Source: Darksidea phi
Taxonomy: Eukaryota > Ascomycota > Dothideomycetes > Pleosporales > Lentitheciaceae
Length of the DNA: 64,000 nt
NCBI GenBank assembly: GCA_030770425.1
Contig: JASJFT010000154.1
Span: 1 to 64,000, forward strand
Direction: 5' to 3'
Below, in pieces: positions 34,898 to 46,970 of this stretch (the first letter of the stretch is position 1; each line of letters begins with the position of its first letter). Both the position numbers and the translations under genes were made by a program. The notes below the pieces were generated by a model. It did not search any database. It had not been told where the DNA came from and saw only the letters and a list, made by a program, of their open reading frames with translations.

Positions 34898-35549
34898 GCA
34901 GCCGCTTAACTTACTTCATCCGACATTGCGAGTCGTTGCATTGCTATGCCACCTTTGAACCCCGCTCATCATATCATTGGTGAGACGGGAACTATATGGC
35001 TATACATTTCTCACTTCACCTTTTCATCACTTTGCCACACTCATATCCCTTTCAGTTTCGCTTCATGTATATACCTTACCGACGGCTTTTCTTGAGCATC
35101 TGGTAGTTGCTCGCCGTCTATCCTCTAAGGATGAGGAGTGGATGTTTGCGCTTTGGATTTACGCTTCTTGTATCTACGTTCGCTTGGCACGTTGCTTTCG
35201 ATATTATCCATCTAGGGACGGTTATGATAGCTATATGGGGTAGATCTTTGAGCCGATTCATTCGCTAGAAATCAATTATGAAGATAAGCTTCATGTTTAT
35301 GTTATATCTGTGGTTTTTTTGGTTTGTTTCGTGGTCTGCAACGTTGTGAGTTGTAGGAGTTTTTAATGTCTTCGTGGGCCTGACTAATGCAGCATCAGAA
35401 GGTTTTTTCGTCTCGCGAATGAAAACCCGGAGTGTCGATGTCTCGTAGAAAGGTGTCAGCAACTTCCCCTCGGAGAAAGAGGGCGGGCTACCCCGAGGCC
35501 GAATTTTGCCAAGAATCGAATACAAGAAAGTTAATCCGACCAATACCAT
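34898..35549. other. 3' flank of chitinase gene
   Basis: About 650 bp of AT-richer DNA without a gene, leading into the repeat region. Confidence 0.5.
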
Positions 35550-36104
35550 CATTTACTGCAGTCTTAAGCCCTGTAGAGCACTCCAGATATAACACGAGCG
35601 AGGCTGAACCGTAGGCCTGTTGTCGAGAATGCACAGCCCCACCAGGCCTTTCACCGCAGTCTTTAGCCCCGCAAAACAGTTGAACTCAAAGCATGTGCGA
35701 AATTTGGAGAGATTGTCCTTGTTGTTCAAACCTCACTAACATTGTTTATTCCTAAGTGGATTCAAGAAAACGTTCGTGAGAGCTGCGTGGACGCGCTTAG
35801 GCTATAAGGGCAAGATTTTTGTGGATAACAGTACTACACCTATGCGTCGAAATGCTGAACACAAGGCAGAGTCCCGTCAGATATTTTGCACTGCAATCTT
35901 TAGCATGGAAGGCTCACTGTATAGACAGCTCATTGGCTACCATGACGATTTCTCCAGGCAAACAATATGGTTATGTAAGCTGCACATCGGTTACCGGAGT
36001 GGCTGATTGGTTAAGAGTGTGTTATATGGAAGATACAAACCCAAGATTGAGTTCTGCAAGGATCCGGTGAGCATATTCTGAACTGAATCTTGCGCTTAAC
36101 TTTA

Positions 36105-36442
36105 CACTGCAATCTTTAGCACGGAGCCGTGGTTGAGCCAAGATTCCGGTGAGAACTTCTGAGGCGCACTTCCATGCCAAAGATACTTCACCAGGTAAGT
36201 TAGCGTTTGAAAGGAGATAATTAGGAGTCTGCGTATGATTTGTATTGCAATATTTAGTGTTAAAGAGGTATTACATGGTTATTAAGTATACGGTGCGTTA
36301 CGACTCTTTACCGTCTTTATTAGACTGCAATTTTTAGCGCGAAAGAGAGATTGGGCCTTTGAGTCTGGTAAAAGCTAGTGAAAGTCTGGATCTTACACCG
36401 GAGGCTTAGCCGAAGACCACTTCTATGCTAAAGATTGCAGTG
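36105..36442. mobile_element. possible MITE-like element with 17-bp inverted ends
   Basis: The left end CACTGCAATCTTTAGCA (36105-36121) is the exact reverse complement of TGCTAAAGATTGCAGTG (36426-36442). The 338 bp between contains no coding frame. The flanks do not show a clear target-site duplication (TTA on the left, AAA on the right). CACTG ends recall the CACTA class of DNA transposons, but that is inference. Alternatively two unrelated module copies simply lie in opposite orientation. Confidence 0.4.
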
Positions 36443-38014
36443 AAAAAATGCTGAACTCCGACCACGCTAAAACCTCGCTTAGCCTTTTCTACAGTAAGAC
36501 AACCTGTAACGTTAGCGATGCTGTAGCGATTCTGTAGCGCTGTTGCACTGCAATCTTTAGCACGGCGGACTTTGTTAAGCCAAGACTCTAGTTAGTATGT
36601 AAGACGTAGCTTGATTTAGACAGAATACCTCAGCTGAGAAAGTCGTACGCCTTGTTGCGCTGCCTGGTCTTTTCGCTGCAGAATTCACGAACAACATATT
36701 AAGAAAGAACAAGACTGCGAGTAAAAGAGCTTCCAAGGTGCCGAATACCCTGAGCACATTTTTAGTTCCCAGCGCTCAAGCTAGTAAAAGAAAGCTTCCG
36801 TAGAAGAGAAGTTGCTTTAGAGCAGCTCCCTTCTGTAAAACATTTGCGATTGAGAGGCAGTAGCCCGCGCTTCAGCACAGCAAGGCTGAAAGCAAGGACG
36901 GCGAGAACGGGACTTGGTTTTCTTACTACAATCATTAACCTGCAAGAGGAGCCTCGCTGCATCGTATCGTGAATCACTTATATGGACCTTATGGGCTGGT
37001 GCAGCAGTGATTTGTTAAAACCTTTCTTGCAATCTTTAGTGCCGAAGACGTGTTTCCCGATAATTCGGGAGGAGCGCTCACCGGTCAGTTATGCGCCGCC
37101 ACCTTTAGCGGGGAAGCGATGCTTGGCAGGAAGCACCGCACAGTGTACCGCCCGCGTAATCTCTTACAAGAGCAGTTTGGAACTGAGCATACGATTAGCA
37201 CTTCTCCAAGCATGAAACTAGATAGCACTGAAAGTTTAGCTCGCACGCGGAATTCAAGTACACATTCTCAGACTAATATACGGCAGCTGGCGGAGCGGCG
37301 TCGCCAGTAAATATAAATGGATCATGCTGAGACTCAAGAGGCTTGAGGCTGTGGTGAAAAAATAAATTTGCAGCTGTCGCTCATTGGGACGTGGGGAGCG
37401 TTGTAGAATCAGCTAATTCGCAGCATGACGCAAGTTTAGATAGCCAAAATGACCTTGAATAGATTCCCTAAGTCTATTCTAAGTTAGAAGGCGCTTAGGA
37501 CGGGTAACGATGTTGGAGTGAGCACAGAGTCTAGAGCGTAACTCAGCATTGACTTCGCGCAGGTAGGCGTCGGACTGAGGTTGAGTGGTAGGGTGAAGTT
37601 GAGCAAGAGTTCGTTGGATACTATGACCATGTGCTACAATTCTTTCTGTCGAAGAGGCATTGGACCATGGTTCCAGTGGAATGTAAGACGTAAAGCGTAC
37701 AATCAGAACACGAATGGCTGATAACGTTGGCACAAGAAACGCGCCTCGCATGGGTCTATGCTACAGCCTCCAGTGTTGAACAGGAGGCCTTTTAGGCTGG
37801 CCGTAACAAAGTTTAAGTGCAGAAATTTAAGCCGCGGCTTCCTTCCCATCGAGAATATTCGAGGTTGCGGCTCTCACAACCATGGCCCGGATAATCCTTT
37901 GTATTACAATCTTTAGCTGCCTCGCTGAGCGCTACGACTTGCTTACCGAAATGACAATCTCTAGCGCAGACGAGCCTATGCGCCAAGATTTCCGGTGAGA
38001 CCGTAAGCAAATTT

Positions 38015-38507
38015 CACTGCAATCTTTAGCACGGAAAAGACGTCAAGCCAAGAATCCGGTGAACATGGGGGTCGCCGGATGCGGGTTTCTACTACAGACC
38101 TGATAGGTGGTCTGTAGAATATACGATGTCGGGCGTCCAATGCTGCTATTTTGCACTGCAATCTTTAGCACGGAAAAGACGTCAAGCCAAGAATCCGGTG
38201 AACATGGGGGTCACTGGATGTGGGTTTCTACTACAGACCAGATAGTTGGTCTCCGAGTCTGCCTTACTTTACACTGCAATCTTTAGCACGGAAAAGACGT
38301 TAAGCCAAGAATCCGGTGAACATGGGGGTCGCTGGGTGCGGGTTTCTACTACAGACCTGATAGTTGGTCTCCGAGTTTGCCGTACTTTACACTGCAATCT
38401 TTAGCACGGAAAAGACGTTAAGCCAAGAATCCGGTGAACATGGGGGTCACTGGATGCGGGTTTCTACTACAGACTTGATAGGTAGTCTGTAGAACACTAG
38501 TGACGCA
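38015..38507. repeat. 118-bp tandem repeat, four copies
   Basis: Copies start at 38015, 38154, 38272 and 38390. The last three are spaced exactly 118 bp; the first is 139 bp long owing to extra sequence near its end. Each has the core word, GGAAAAGACGT(C/T)AAGCC, AAGAATCCGGTGAACATGGG and GGTTTCTACTACAGAC. Copies differ mainly by C/T transitions. A partial fifth copy begins at 38538. Confidence 0.92.
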
Positions 38508-38987
38508 TGCACACATTACACCGCCCTTTTTTTTTTGCACTGCAATTCTTAGCACGGAAAAGACGTTAAGCGAAGAAGCGATTGAACAGTTCGGCCCGTG
38601 TCGAATTGTTTTCCAACTTTTCGCTGCAATCTTTAGCGCGGACGAGCAGTTCTGCTTAGCGACCGGTGAGAAGCACCCAACATCTCAGCTGATACAGCGA
38701 CCAGATGCATGATTGGTGCAACGTCATCCACCCGCCTACCTACCTTCCTCCCGTTTCCCACTACATCCAAAAGCAGCAGTCACCACACACTGCACAAAAA
38801 GAGCTTTGCCGAACGCCCATTTACATTTATCTCGATAATGCGTATCGATCTAGGGTATATTCCCGCCATGACACAGTACCGCGCCCTCCTGTGTTGGAAA
38901 AACCCGGGTATCTCCAATTCCATGCCCCACCACCCACCTCTAAGTCAAGAACGCCGGTCTTCGCGCTCACCGGTAGGCAAATCCGAT

Positions 38988-40790
38988 CTACGAACTCCTC
39001 CGCCCATACGGCTCGAATGGGAAGGCAGCTGCGATCAATGCCATGACTACATATAGCGCCGCGCAGATGTAAATCGGTACTGGTGTGTCAGTCTGTTCAC
39101 GCGTTAGCTACCATCACATCCACCTTATCGAAATGCAAAGAGTTAGAAGGAAGGGAGGAGAGGAGACTTACGCCCGCCTCTGTCGCAATAACGGCACTCA
39201 GAATACCCATGATGCGATTTCCGCTGACTGCTAGTCCGTTTCCTGTTCCGCGATGGGCGCTCGGTAGAACTTCAGGCGTGTATGCGTAGAGAGTGCCGTA
39301 GTAGATGTTGAGACAGAAGTTGACGACGCAGGTAAACACCACGTTCTGGGTTTCCGTTCGGACCTGAAAGGCTCATTAGCTATATCCCCTTAGACTATCG
39401 AGGAAGGCGTCAACTCACCTGCGTGTACGCAAAGAAGAAGACACAGGTAACCAAGGCCCCCACAACCATGGTATACTTCCTTCCCAACTTGGTTTGACAC
39501 ATCCACCCCGCCAACACGGGACCCCAGATGCCAGAGAAGTTGACGAGCGTGTAGTTGCGCCACGTGATGTACGCGCTTGTCTGTCCGAATTCCGCGCCGC
39601 GGGACTTGAGGTACTGCGGAAGGAAGACGTTGTAGAGCGGGTAAGCGAGGCCGATGAGAACCCAAGAAGCCCATATCAAACTGGTCGAGATACCGATTCT
39701 CTTCGTCGAGAAGAGACCCTTCAAGTGGAGGCTGATTTCGCCAAAGCTCCATTTACTCTGGCCCTCTCGTCTGAGGTTGATGGTTCCGCAGGCTCGTAGT
39801 TGTTCGAGGGTAATGGAGCATGGGCGGCTGTACCTTTGCGCGATTGATTGGAGCGTTTCGACGCATTGTTCGTCTTTACCCTCGCCGATGAGAAACTTGG
39901 GCGTCTCCTTGAGGCGGATGACGGTAATACGAAGGATGCTCATGACAAAGACGAGCGAGCCGGAGGCATACCACACGTAGCGCCATCCCTGGTTGTTGCC
40001 TTTGGTGCAGGGCGCAGCGTCCGGGATGATTGCAGGGTCGGAGCAGGAAAAATTGGGAATGAAGGCCCAGGCGAAAAAGCCAGCGACCAACTGACCAACA
40101 CCTGTCAATAACTCATTAGCAGAAAACCCCAAAGTATCAGTCCTCCCCTTGTGACTAGTTTTAGGGAATGGAAAACTCACCCCACCAAGCCGCCATGAGC
40201 GTCAACATCCACTGCTTCTGACTGGGCAGATACTCCAAAAACACCGCCGTATCCAGCACCAGATTCCCCCCCGCTCCAAACGCGCTCAGGGCGACAAACA
40301 GCCCCAAAACCTCCCAGTTCGGCGCCGCACCCGCCACAATGGCAAAGATAGAGCAAATGATCAAGCTGACATTGAACGCAAACTTCCTACCCACAATATC
40401 CGCCGTGAGACCCCAGAAGAGAGCGCCCGTAAGCATACCAACATAGGCCGCGATCGTAAGGCCATTTGCATAGCTAGGCTTGAATTCAAGGCCCGCTTGG
40501 CCGGCAATGATGCCCTGGATGAGGAGGAGAAGCGAGTCGACGGCGTACCCGAAGCCGTTGAGGACGAAGAGCTTCCACTGGTAGCGCGAGAAGCCAATTT
40601 CGTCGATGGCGTTGTTGACGAGGTGCATTTTCGCGTTCAGAGCGGGATCGACCGACTCTTGCTGCAGAATATCACCCTTGTCCAAAGACACGTCGTCTGG
40701 AAGCGCGTCCTCCACATCCCGCTCGCTCGCGACATCCGCCTTCTTACTATCGCCCGCGGGCGGTCCTGTTGCTGCCATATCTTTTACCAT
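38988..40790 (-). CDS. MFS transporter (SV2/SVOP-like sugar-porter type)
   Basis: Twelve-helix major facilitator for a small organic solute; substrate not predictable. Four exons: 40790-40181, 40101-39419, 39363-39172, 39092-38988 (introns 79, 55 and 79 nt); 529 aa in a consistent frame. The soluble N-terminus is acidic. The first half has FSRYQWKLFVLNGFGYAVDS, an intracellular loop GLTADIVGRKFAFN (the MFS D-R-x-G-R/K signature) and FLEYLPSQKQWMLTLMAAWWGVGQ across intron 1. A long luminal-type loop with CSDP...CTKGNNQGWRY follows, then KETPKFLIGEGKDEQ and the second half with WAGW-like GPVLAGWMCQTKLGRKYTMV, TLYAYTPEVLPSAHRGTGNG and a last helix YICAALYVVMALIAAAFPFEPYGR. The motifs fit the fungal SVOP-like group. 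All motifs are intact. Confidence 0.92.
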
Positions 40791-41721
40791 CTTGCAGAGA
40801 CTGCGGGATCAGCCTCTTATACCAGTCCTCTTATCAAGCAAAAGCCAGTAGCAAACAGCCGATGTTGTTTGCCTACTGAGCTGTACGAAGTCGGTCCAGA
40901 GAGTGTTTTGGACCCAGGGCAGCAGTGAAAAAAATTAAAATCCCCCCCCCCAACAACCCGGGAGATCGCTCCAAGATAAAAGATCCCTGTGCTCAGGCAT
41001 TCCAAGCTCGGAAATCTGTCGTACGCCCAGCAAACCCCACGTGGCTACGCTCTGGTTGGCTGGCATATCTTACAGGTCCACCCGCACAAACAGCTGCTCC
41101 TCACGGCAGGCGAAAGAAGACGAGCGATTTGACATGGGCTACCGTAGCGAATTAAACCCTCCGGGAAGCGTGTCAGCATTCGAGCGCGTTGTGCGGCAAA
41201 TGCGGGTCTTTCACCTGCCAAAACGAAACTTCGGTTCGGCTGGGCGTGGATGAACGGCCAGGGATCGAGAGCCTTGGCGCGGAAAAGTTGAGGCGCGACG
41301 GGCGACCAACGTGCATGTGAGGGATCGAAGGATACGAAGAAAAACCTTGCTCTCACACGAGCTATCTTCAAGGGAAAGCCCAAGGTAGCGCGTTGTCTCT
41401 GCGCACACACAATATCTATATAAACAGAGGCAACTCAACTTGTGCAAACTTTAAACAATGGAACTCTACTTAGACAGCTAGCTACCCCATAACGAGCTAA
41501 TATCACCACCATTGAGATCGTAACGCCATATCTCATAATCCGGGCTAGCCATATATATACATCTCCAAAGAAAAAGTAGTCCTGAAATCATCAACGCCAT
41601 TCTGGAGCTGATGCGGGTATTGCATAACTCCATCGAATCGTGACGCCGTGATGAAAAAGAGAGAGAGAGGAAGAAGAGAAGGCTACCTATATACCCCTGT
41701 TACCACTCACTGCTGCAGTTT
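40791..41721. other. intergenic between MFS and CAC2 genes
   Basis: About 930 bp, including a run of 11 C at about 40944. Contains the 3' flank of CAC2 and the promoter side of the MFS gene. No gene supported. Confidence 0.5.
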
Positions 41722-44235
41722 TCATTGTCCCGGTGTCTGCGTTGTAGGCGTGTTCTCTTCCGTGCTTACAAGCGCACTCTCATTCGTCTCAACCGACCCC
41801 ACCGTGACTGGCGTCGGCGCAATCCTCCTCTTTTTCGTCTCCCGTCCCTCCTCGACCTCAGGTACAGTTTTCAGATCGCGCTTCCTCGTCCCAGAACCGT
41901 CTTCACGCTCGGATTCGCTCCCTCTTCGAATCCCACCTGAAACCCCGGGGATCCCACTCACAGAGCTACTAGCACTGTGCGTACCGTGTCCGTGTGCTGG
42001 TGTGAGTGGCGGGGTCCACATTGGCACCTGGCCGACTGGTCCTGAGCTCGCCGCTGCTATGCCGGGTAGTGATCCCATGCTTGGTGTAGGCGCATTGAAG
42101 ATGCTTGAATCGCCGGCTGTGGGCGCAAAGGACGACGCCGTAGCGATGCTTGATACCGAATTACTCCTTGTAGGGCTACCCGGTCTTGCGGGCACGAAAG
42201 AGCTAGGCGAAGCTGGGAAGCTTGCTGGAAGCGGCTTTGCTGATGCTGTTGCCGTGATAGAAGCGGGCATGCTCGATGTCGTGGGTGTCGGTGTCGGCGT
42301 AGAATGGTTTGATGATTGCGATGCAGCTGTGTTGATGGAAGGCGTATGTTGGTGCCGCGATTGGGGTTGGCTAGCGAGTGAACCAGTATACTTCTCGCCC
42401 AGCTCACCGGGGCCGAATGTTAAAGAGGAGCAGAATCCGTCTGAGGAGCTCATCAGTAGCGTGGATCCGTCGTTTGACCTGATATTTCTTAGCACAACTC
42501 ACAAGAAAGGTTTTTCGTTCGACTTACCATGTGAGATCAGTAAAGGTAGCAAAGTGCAAGTTGCTCACGATGCACAACGGCTTCTGCTGCTGCGTATCGT
42601 AAACGTGCACAGCATCTTGCGTTGCCACAGCGTACACCATTCGATACGGCAAGCTGAACGCCGAGATGGGCCCCGGCGGCGGGTTGCCTGATGTTGGGGC
42701 CTCGCCATCTACTGGCTTCGGCGATGCAGCTCTCAGACCCGGCGAAGGCGACGGCGCGCTAGTCAGCGGAGGTGGCTCCATGGACGAATGTGAAGTGGGT
42801 GCCTTTGACGGCAAAGCCGGTTCTGGTAATGCGGGTATCTCATCGTCTGTTGACGAGGTGTCGATGGTGATTTGCCGTGTGGGCGGGATCGCTTGGCGTA
42901 GAGTGTAGTAGATCGGCGAGCACCGAACCGCGACAGAGGGCTTTTTGTGGCCTGGAAGATAGGCGACCGGAGGCTTGTTCAGACCCGCTCGCGTGTAGAT
43001 GTAAACGGTGTTGGAGATGTCCTCGGTCGGCTTGCTTGCTTCGCCAGTCGAAAGATGCAGCGTCTTGTACTGTCCGGCTGGCGTGAACAGCAAACTTCCG
43101 TCCGGTGCGAAAGAGAGACGCCTGAAGAAAGACGTCAATGTTTCATTGGCATATATTGGAGCATTCCGGACGCCAAGGCCGCCGATGGTGCCGATGCTGC
43201 CAATGCTAGGAGAATTGGGCATAACAGCCGGAAGAGGCATCGACGGCGCTGGCGACGCTGATCGACGCATTGACGGTGACGAGCCAAACGATGACCGGCG
43301 GCTATGTGATGTAGGTGGCGGGTTCATCGGGAGAGCCAGTGATTGGGGAGTTCCGGGCGCAGATGGCACCGGAGACTCATGTGCCACAAAGGACGGCCGA
43401 CCGCTAAAATCGGGCGGTGCGGGGCTGTTGGAGGATACCCTTCGAGCAGGCAGGTCCATCTTGGTGACTTTGCTGTGCTGAGCTAGCGAAAAGTGCCCGT
43501 CCTTGGTCTTGAGGGTGTAAATGTGCACCGAGCGATCCGACGACTGCGTAGCCACATACTCGTTGAGCGGGTCCCATGCCACGCCCTGCACGTAGTGGTT
43601 GTGTTCGGCAATCTGCCTCACGCATGTTCCTGGTATGTCTTAGAAAGCTGTGGGGTTGCTGCAATGGGCAGTCGTACCTGTCTGAGCGTTGTATATCCGC
43701 GCAATGTTGTCCATGCTGCCGGTGATGAAGAAGACGCCATCCGGGGACCAGGCCAGGTCGTAGATCTCGGAGCCCATGGATCGGCACATGTGCTTGACCC
43801 GCCATGTCTCCTTGTCTTCGAGGCCCTCTTCGAAGTTGTTGGTGTGCGTCTGGTTTTCGGCGGGGACCCAGAGGAGGATGTTGCCGTCGTCGCCGGCGGA
43901 GGCCAGGACCTCGCCTAGCAGCTGTTAGAGGCCATTTCAAGCACGTGTAGAGCTCAGCATACCTCTTGGACACCATCGTACCACATTGACAGCCTGTGTG
44001 TGTTTGACGAGGGTGGACAGATAGCTGACCTTGCGCTCCTCCCCGTTGGCTTCGACTTTCCAGAGCTGCAGCTGTCAGCAATGCCCGTCACCCCGCCGGC
44101 AGCTCAATAACTTACCCTCACGTTATTGTCGCCTCCCGCCGTCGCCAATCGGCCTTTGCCGTGGGGCTCGAAGTGTGCCGAGTAGATGGGGGCATTCTCG
44201 TTGTGCCAGGACACCAGCAGCGGAGCGGCCTTCAT
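41722..44235 (-). CDS. CAC2: chromatin assembly factor 1 subunit B (p60/Cac2)
   Basis: WD40 subunit of CAF-1, which deposits newly made H3-H4 behind replication forks in the nucleus. Five exons: 44235-44116, 44065-43963, 43914-43678, 43629-42528, 42478-41722 (introns 50, 48, 48 and 49 nt); 772 aa in a consistent frame. The N-terminus MKAAPLLVSWHNENAPIYS and the blades LATAGGDNNVRLWKV, HTQAVNVVRWCPRGEVLASAGDDG, DLAWSPDGVFFITGSMDN, HNHYVQGVAWDPLNEYVATQSSDRSVHIY, RLSFAPDGSLLFTPAG and FTDLTWSNDGSTLLMSSSDG are diagnostic. A Ser/Pro-rich insert (about residues 205-300) and a long disordered Ser/Pro/Thr-rich C-terminus, with basic KKRRIAPTPV, follow. Cac2 is single-copy in fungi as a rule. No defect seen. 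Confidence 0.95.
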
Positions 44236-45629
44236 CGTGGGCAACGCAGCTGCTCGCCAGCCTCGCCGCGATTCGTTTAATGAGTTAGAAGATCAAGGGG
44301 CTGTATGGGAGCTCAGGCGGTGCAAAGGGGAAGCTCTTCGTCCGCTTGGAAATGCTCGCACGGCGAGAGGTGCGATCCTCGTAGCTGAGATGCGGAGGGG
44401 GTGAGCGGAGACGGCAGAGCTAGTGGCTGCGGAAAAGCGGAGAAAAGGCGGGCGGATGTCAGGGACTCGCGGCATACCACAATCGTTCTTTATCAGAGAG
44501 AAGTCGAGGAGAGCGGGCGTGTGCTGAGAGATGTCTTTGTGGGGACAATTGGCCGGGAGTCTGGCGTTTGAGGGTGGTTGGCCAGGTGCCCTAGGCGGCC
44601 CGCACACGAACCCGTCGCGTCGCGGTGAGTCTAACCAGACGGGGGGTTAATTGACTTTCACAGCGCCCGGTGCTCGCATCTCACCCTCTCAATCCTGCCG
44701 CCAACGACAATCTCTCAGCTCTCGTTCATCCTCTACTCATGTCAGACTTCCATTGACACCCTTCTGTTGCAATTGACGTTCAACGGACAGCACATGCAAG
44801 CACGAGCTACGCCGTGTCACGACTCACATGCAGCATCGATCGCGCATTCACAGACGGCGGCATTGAAATGCGCCAGCCCGAGTTTGTCGCGCCCACGGCA
44901 CGTTAAGTTTGAATAGCGCAATGCTTTTTGGGCGCATGTAGGACAGAGGCACGCGAACGCCATCGCGATCGCTTGCAGACATCGAAGGCCCTTTTCCCGT
45001 CTTGGACCCGTGGGCGGGCCAATACGAGGGCGAGAAGCAACAGCACGCTGCGCACAGTGTTGCGTTCATCCATACAGCAGCGCTCCAACAGTCCAGTTGC
45101 CGTGTCCAGTGGAGACGAAGTAGACGAGGTGGACGCAAACAGACAGTAGAGCTCAATGAAACCTAGGCAAATGTGTAACCATAGTCCCATGTGGCTTGAC
45201 GTCTGCGACCGCACCTCTGACCCGAACCTTGTCTCGGCCTTCCGTCGGCCAACAGCCAACAACCGAAGGAACTTCTTTACTTAGAAGATCTCTCTGGTTT
45301 CAAGGTCCTTCTGACAGCTTGAGACGCGTGCGAGAAGGCGCCGTGAAGCGCAGGAAGACGCATAGAGGAGCAATATATAGCTGCTCCGCCTCACCTATAC
45401 GACGATGCTCGCGGGAACCCAATGACATATTTTCCCGCAGGCCCGCAGCTGCGGTCAGCACGCGCCGTTCGTCTTCCTATCGGGCTCGTCTAGGTATATG
45501 TCGACGAAATTGAATGCCTTGCAGCCCAGCCCAGTCCAGCCCAGCGCCAACAAATAGGCCATCCCCTCGCTCGCTGTGCCGCCGGTCTGCAGCTGTTCGA
45601 AACATCGACTCATCAATGCCCCACCGGCC
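44236..45629. other. 1.4 kb upstream of CAC2, no gene
   Basis: Short frames on both strands lack motifs. A small CCCAG-type repeat occurs at about 45523-45550. The stretch probably contains the CAC2 promoter and the 3' flank of the RWD gene. Confidence 0.5.
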
Positions 45630-46349
45630 TCACTTGATCCCCACAGCCTTCAAGAACTCGTGCTTCTGCTGCGCGCCCCTGTTCCCGGCTTCGACTGCCC
45701 TGGCCATTTCCGCCATGGTCTCGACCTCCTTGATGCCCGGTCCGTGGGCAAACTCCCACAGCTCATCGCCCTCGTAGCGCACCTGGAACGCCTGCCAGTT
45801 CTCCGCCTTGAGCGTGTTCACGTGGTCGGTGACCGCGAGCGAGGGGCCCGAGAAGAGCATGGCGCCTGGGTAGCCCGGCTTGGTGACGCCAGAAATAGAG
45901 GCGGGCGAGAGAGCGAGCTTGCGTTTGGAGAGGGCGAGGAGGTGGTGCAGCCAGATGATGACTGTCTTGCTAGCTTCGGGTGCCGATGCCGGTGCTGACG
46001 AGGTGCTGTCCGTGCCTGTGTGTGCATCGTGCGTGCTGTTAGCCTCTTCTACGACGCGCTGGAAGCACGCGATGATGGCGTCCAACGCCTCTTCTCCCTC
46101 TGCTAGACTTGCGCCTCTGACCGCAGCCGTTGTCTGATCCCGCAAGTCACTCTTCGCTGCATCTCGCGCTGCAAAGACCTCTGGGAACCCAGCTTCCGGA
46201 TACGTTTCAGGCAGGCGAAGGTGCAGCAGGGCCGACTGCTCAGAAAACTTTAGATCGCGGCTTCTGGCATCGTAGTCGATCTGATCAGGGTACATAGCCT
46301 GAAGAAGGTCCAACTCAAGCGCGAAACGAGATCCACGGCGTTGAGACAT
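45630..46349 (-). CDS. RWD domain plus DUF1115 protein
   Basis: A single-exon protein of 239 aa. The start chosen is ATG 46349 (MSQRRGSRFALELDLLQAMYP), because the open frame beyond it is low-complexity and non-conserved. The RWD domain (about 8-115) shows ELDLLQAMYPDQIDY and LHLRLPETYPEAGFPEV with the YPxxxP-type turn. The C-terminal DUF1115-like part (about 135-235) shows KTVIIWLHHLLALSKRKL, GVTKPGYPGAMLFSGP and NWQAFQVRYEGDELWEF. The architecture equals RWDD2-type proteins. The molecular role is unknown. No membrane segment or signal peptide. Confidence 0.9.
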   Translation of the reverse strand: MSQRRGSRFALELDLLQAMYPDQIDYDARSRDLKFSEQSALLHLRLPETYPEAGFPEVFAARDAAKSDLRDQTTAAVRGASLAEGEEALDAIIACFQRVVEEANSTHDAHTGTDSTSSAPASAPEASKTVIIWLHHLLALSKRKLALSPASISGVTKPGYPGAMLFSGPSLAVTDHVNTLKAENWQAFQVRYEGDELWEFAHGPGIKEVETMAEMARAVEAGNRGAQQKHEFLKAVGIK

Positions 46350-46970
46350 GGCGTTTACGTTGAAGAGCGAAGAAGGCGGGGTTGGTGTCGAGTTTGAAAA
46401 GACTGTGCGCCACTTCGGCGACGGCTGTATCACGTGTCGGTTCCTGCCATCAGTGCACTGTTGATATCAATTGGTGCGTAAAACTGGACATGCCTAGAGA
46501 AGATGCAGTTCGCTCCAAAGTCCCATGAAACCATCAATTGTCCTAACAGACTGCCAAGGCTTGCTGCATGCGGGCGATATCGCTTCAGCTTCAATGTCCA
46601 ATGTTCCACCCCACGCTAGTTCGGGACGCTCCCTCCCTGCCACGCTAGAGCTTGTCCCCGACGTCCCTGTGAAGGCCACGGCATATAATCCCAAGAATCT
46701 ACAAAGATAGCACCATGCTTGCCTCGCGACTATGAGCCATCTCCAGGCATTTGTGCATGCTCTCACACGAAGCAAAATGTCTAGATGAGCATTGCTTATA
46801 ACCATATCTAATCGCTTGTCCGTTGCGAGCTCCTCGCCAATCACATCGCGTAGAACCACGTCACAAGAGCCTGACGATGCGTTTAATCCTGCATCTCGCT
46901 TCTGCCGGCGGGCCAGGGTTTGCCGGCTGTACACATGGTGGGGTCGTGCTCTACTTCTACCTTCTCTACT
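46350..46970. other. intergenic between RWD and permease genes
   Basis: About 620 bp between divergent genes (RWD on minus, permease on plus). Antisense frames here, including a 220-codon minus frame that spans the permease first exon, are not convincing. Confidence 0.5.

Larger units (their letters stand above)
35550..38650. repeat. interspersed short-module repeat region (core CACTGCAATCTTTAGC)
   Basis: About 3.1 kb without any credible gene. It holds some 17 full or decayed copies of one word, mostly on the plus strand. Clear copies start at about 35889, 36105, 36546, 38015, 38154, 38272, 38390, 38538 and 38623. Weaker copies lie at about 35555, 35652, 36246, 36324, 37028, 37903 and 37952, and one inverted copy is at 36426-36442. 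Many copies are followed by CACGG and, 15-30 bp later, by a second word GCCAAGAATCCGGTGA (for example after 36105, 38015, 38154, 38272 and 38390). The region is AT-rich between copies. The unit is unidentified; see separate findings. Confidence 0.85.

Noticed and set aside
36105..36442. Tc1/mariner MITE
   Set aside because: No TA target duplication at the ends; CACTG ends do not fit that class, so I left the class open.
41648..42691. 347-codon plus-strand frame
   Set aside because: Antisense to the last CAC2 exon; its Val/Gly/Ala-rich content mirrors the Ser/Pro/Thr-rich sense frame.
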